Positions 63,736 to 64,000 of a stretch of DNA of 64,000 nucleotides are shown here, in pieces (position 1 is the first letter of the stretch; every line of letters starts with the position of its first letter). The stretch is from UBA8949 sp942493365 (GTDB lineage Bacteria; Bacillota; Clostridia; Saccharofermentanales; UBA5734). The stretch spans positions 1,302,001 through 1,366,000 of the forward strand of contig OW818697.1 of assembly GCA_942493365.1 (NCBI GenBank). Reading direction: 5' to 3'. Position numbers and translations under genes: made by a program. The notes under the pieces are model-generated. The model was not told the origin of the DNA and made no database searches. It saw nothing but the letters and a program-made list of their open reading frames with translations.

Positions 63736-64000
<265 letters not shown>

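Overview
The window is a gene-dense, mostly GC-rich chromosome segment from a member of the Bacillota, most likely an anaerobic clostridial lineage. This rests on gene content: the Gram-positive replicase PolC, an IspH-ribosomal protein S1 fusion, a PASTA-domain Ser/Thr kinase next to its PP2C phosphatase, RsgA and Rpe, the order frr-uppS-cdsA-dxr-rseP-ispG-polC, ScpA/ScpB, and an infC-rpmI-rplT operon with an L20-type leader. I cannot name genus or species. No phage, CRISPR array, rRNA operon or complete transposon was seen. Nearly all genes are on the + strand.

Layout. 1-15.3 kb: the 3' part of a type 2 ileS, an AT-rich M50 membrane protease, trpS, scpAB, lipB-lipA, a three-gene biotin-dependent carboxyltransferase operon resembling methylmalonyl-CoA:pyruvate transcarboxylase (12S-1.3S-5S), an RpiR-type regulator, cmk, plsC and ispH-rpsA. 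15.3-18.9 kb: an AT-rich accessory island with a headless RHS/YD-repeat polymorphic toxin fragment and three small unknown ORFs that look like immunity genes. 18.9-27.6 kb: a tandem GNAT protein and an unknown protein on the - strand, then motAB, a sensor kinase, an HD-GYP response regulator, and a sodium:solute symporter with its small accessory protein. 27.6-40.7 kb: rpsB-tsf-pyrH-frr-uppS-cdsA-dxr-rseP-ispG-polC. 40.7-52.5 kb: priA, def, fmt, a zinc peptidase, rsmB, rlmN, PP2C, prkC, rsgA, rpe and thiN. 52.7-64 kb: an aminotransferase (- strand), infC-rpmI-rplT, an rRNA methyltransferase, two TrkA subunits and TrkH, aconitase-gntR-citrate synthase behind a GntR-like palindrome, tRNA-Glu, and the start of uvrA.

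Two things stand out. First, three intergenic regions (2.07-2.28, 52.48-52.68 and 63.10-63.61 kb) share an unusual architecture: low-complexity arms built from AACGAAC and ACAGGTA units face each other around a core whose ends carry a related inverted repeat of about 18-28 bp. They look like copies of one palindromic repeat family; the third copy encloses tRNA-Glu. Second, two stretches inside essential genes (about 27.87-29.46 kb in rpsB-tsf-pyrH and about 39.22-40.43 kb in polC) differ from their flanks in codon use (AGA/AGG Arg, and ATA Ile in polC). Single-base frameshifts cluster at most of their edges. This looks more like a chimeric or poorly corrected assembly than biology, and these proteins should not be trusted as written.

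Physiology suggested: MEP isoprenoid synthesis, lipoate synthesis, a partial TCA branch probably for glutamate precursors, a possible propionate-type transcarboxylase, Trk potassium uptake, a MotAB stator with nearby c-di-GMP signalling, and PASTA-kinase signalling.
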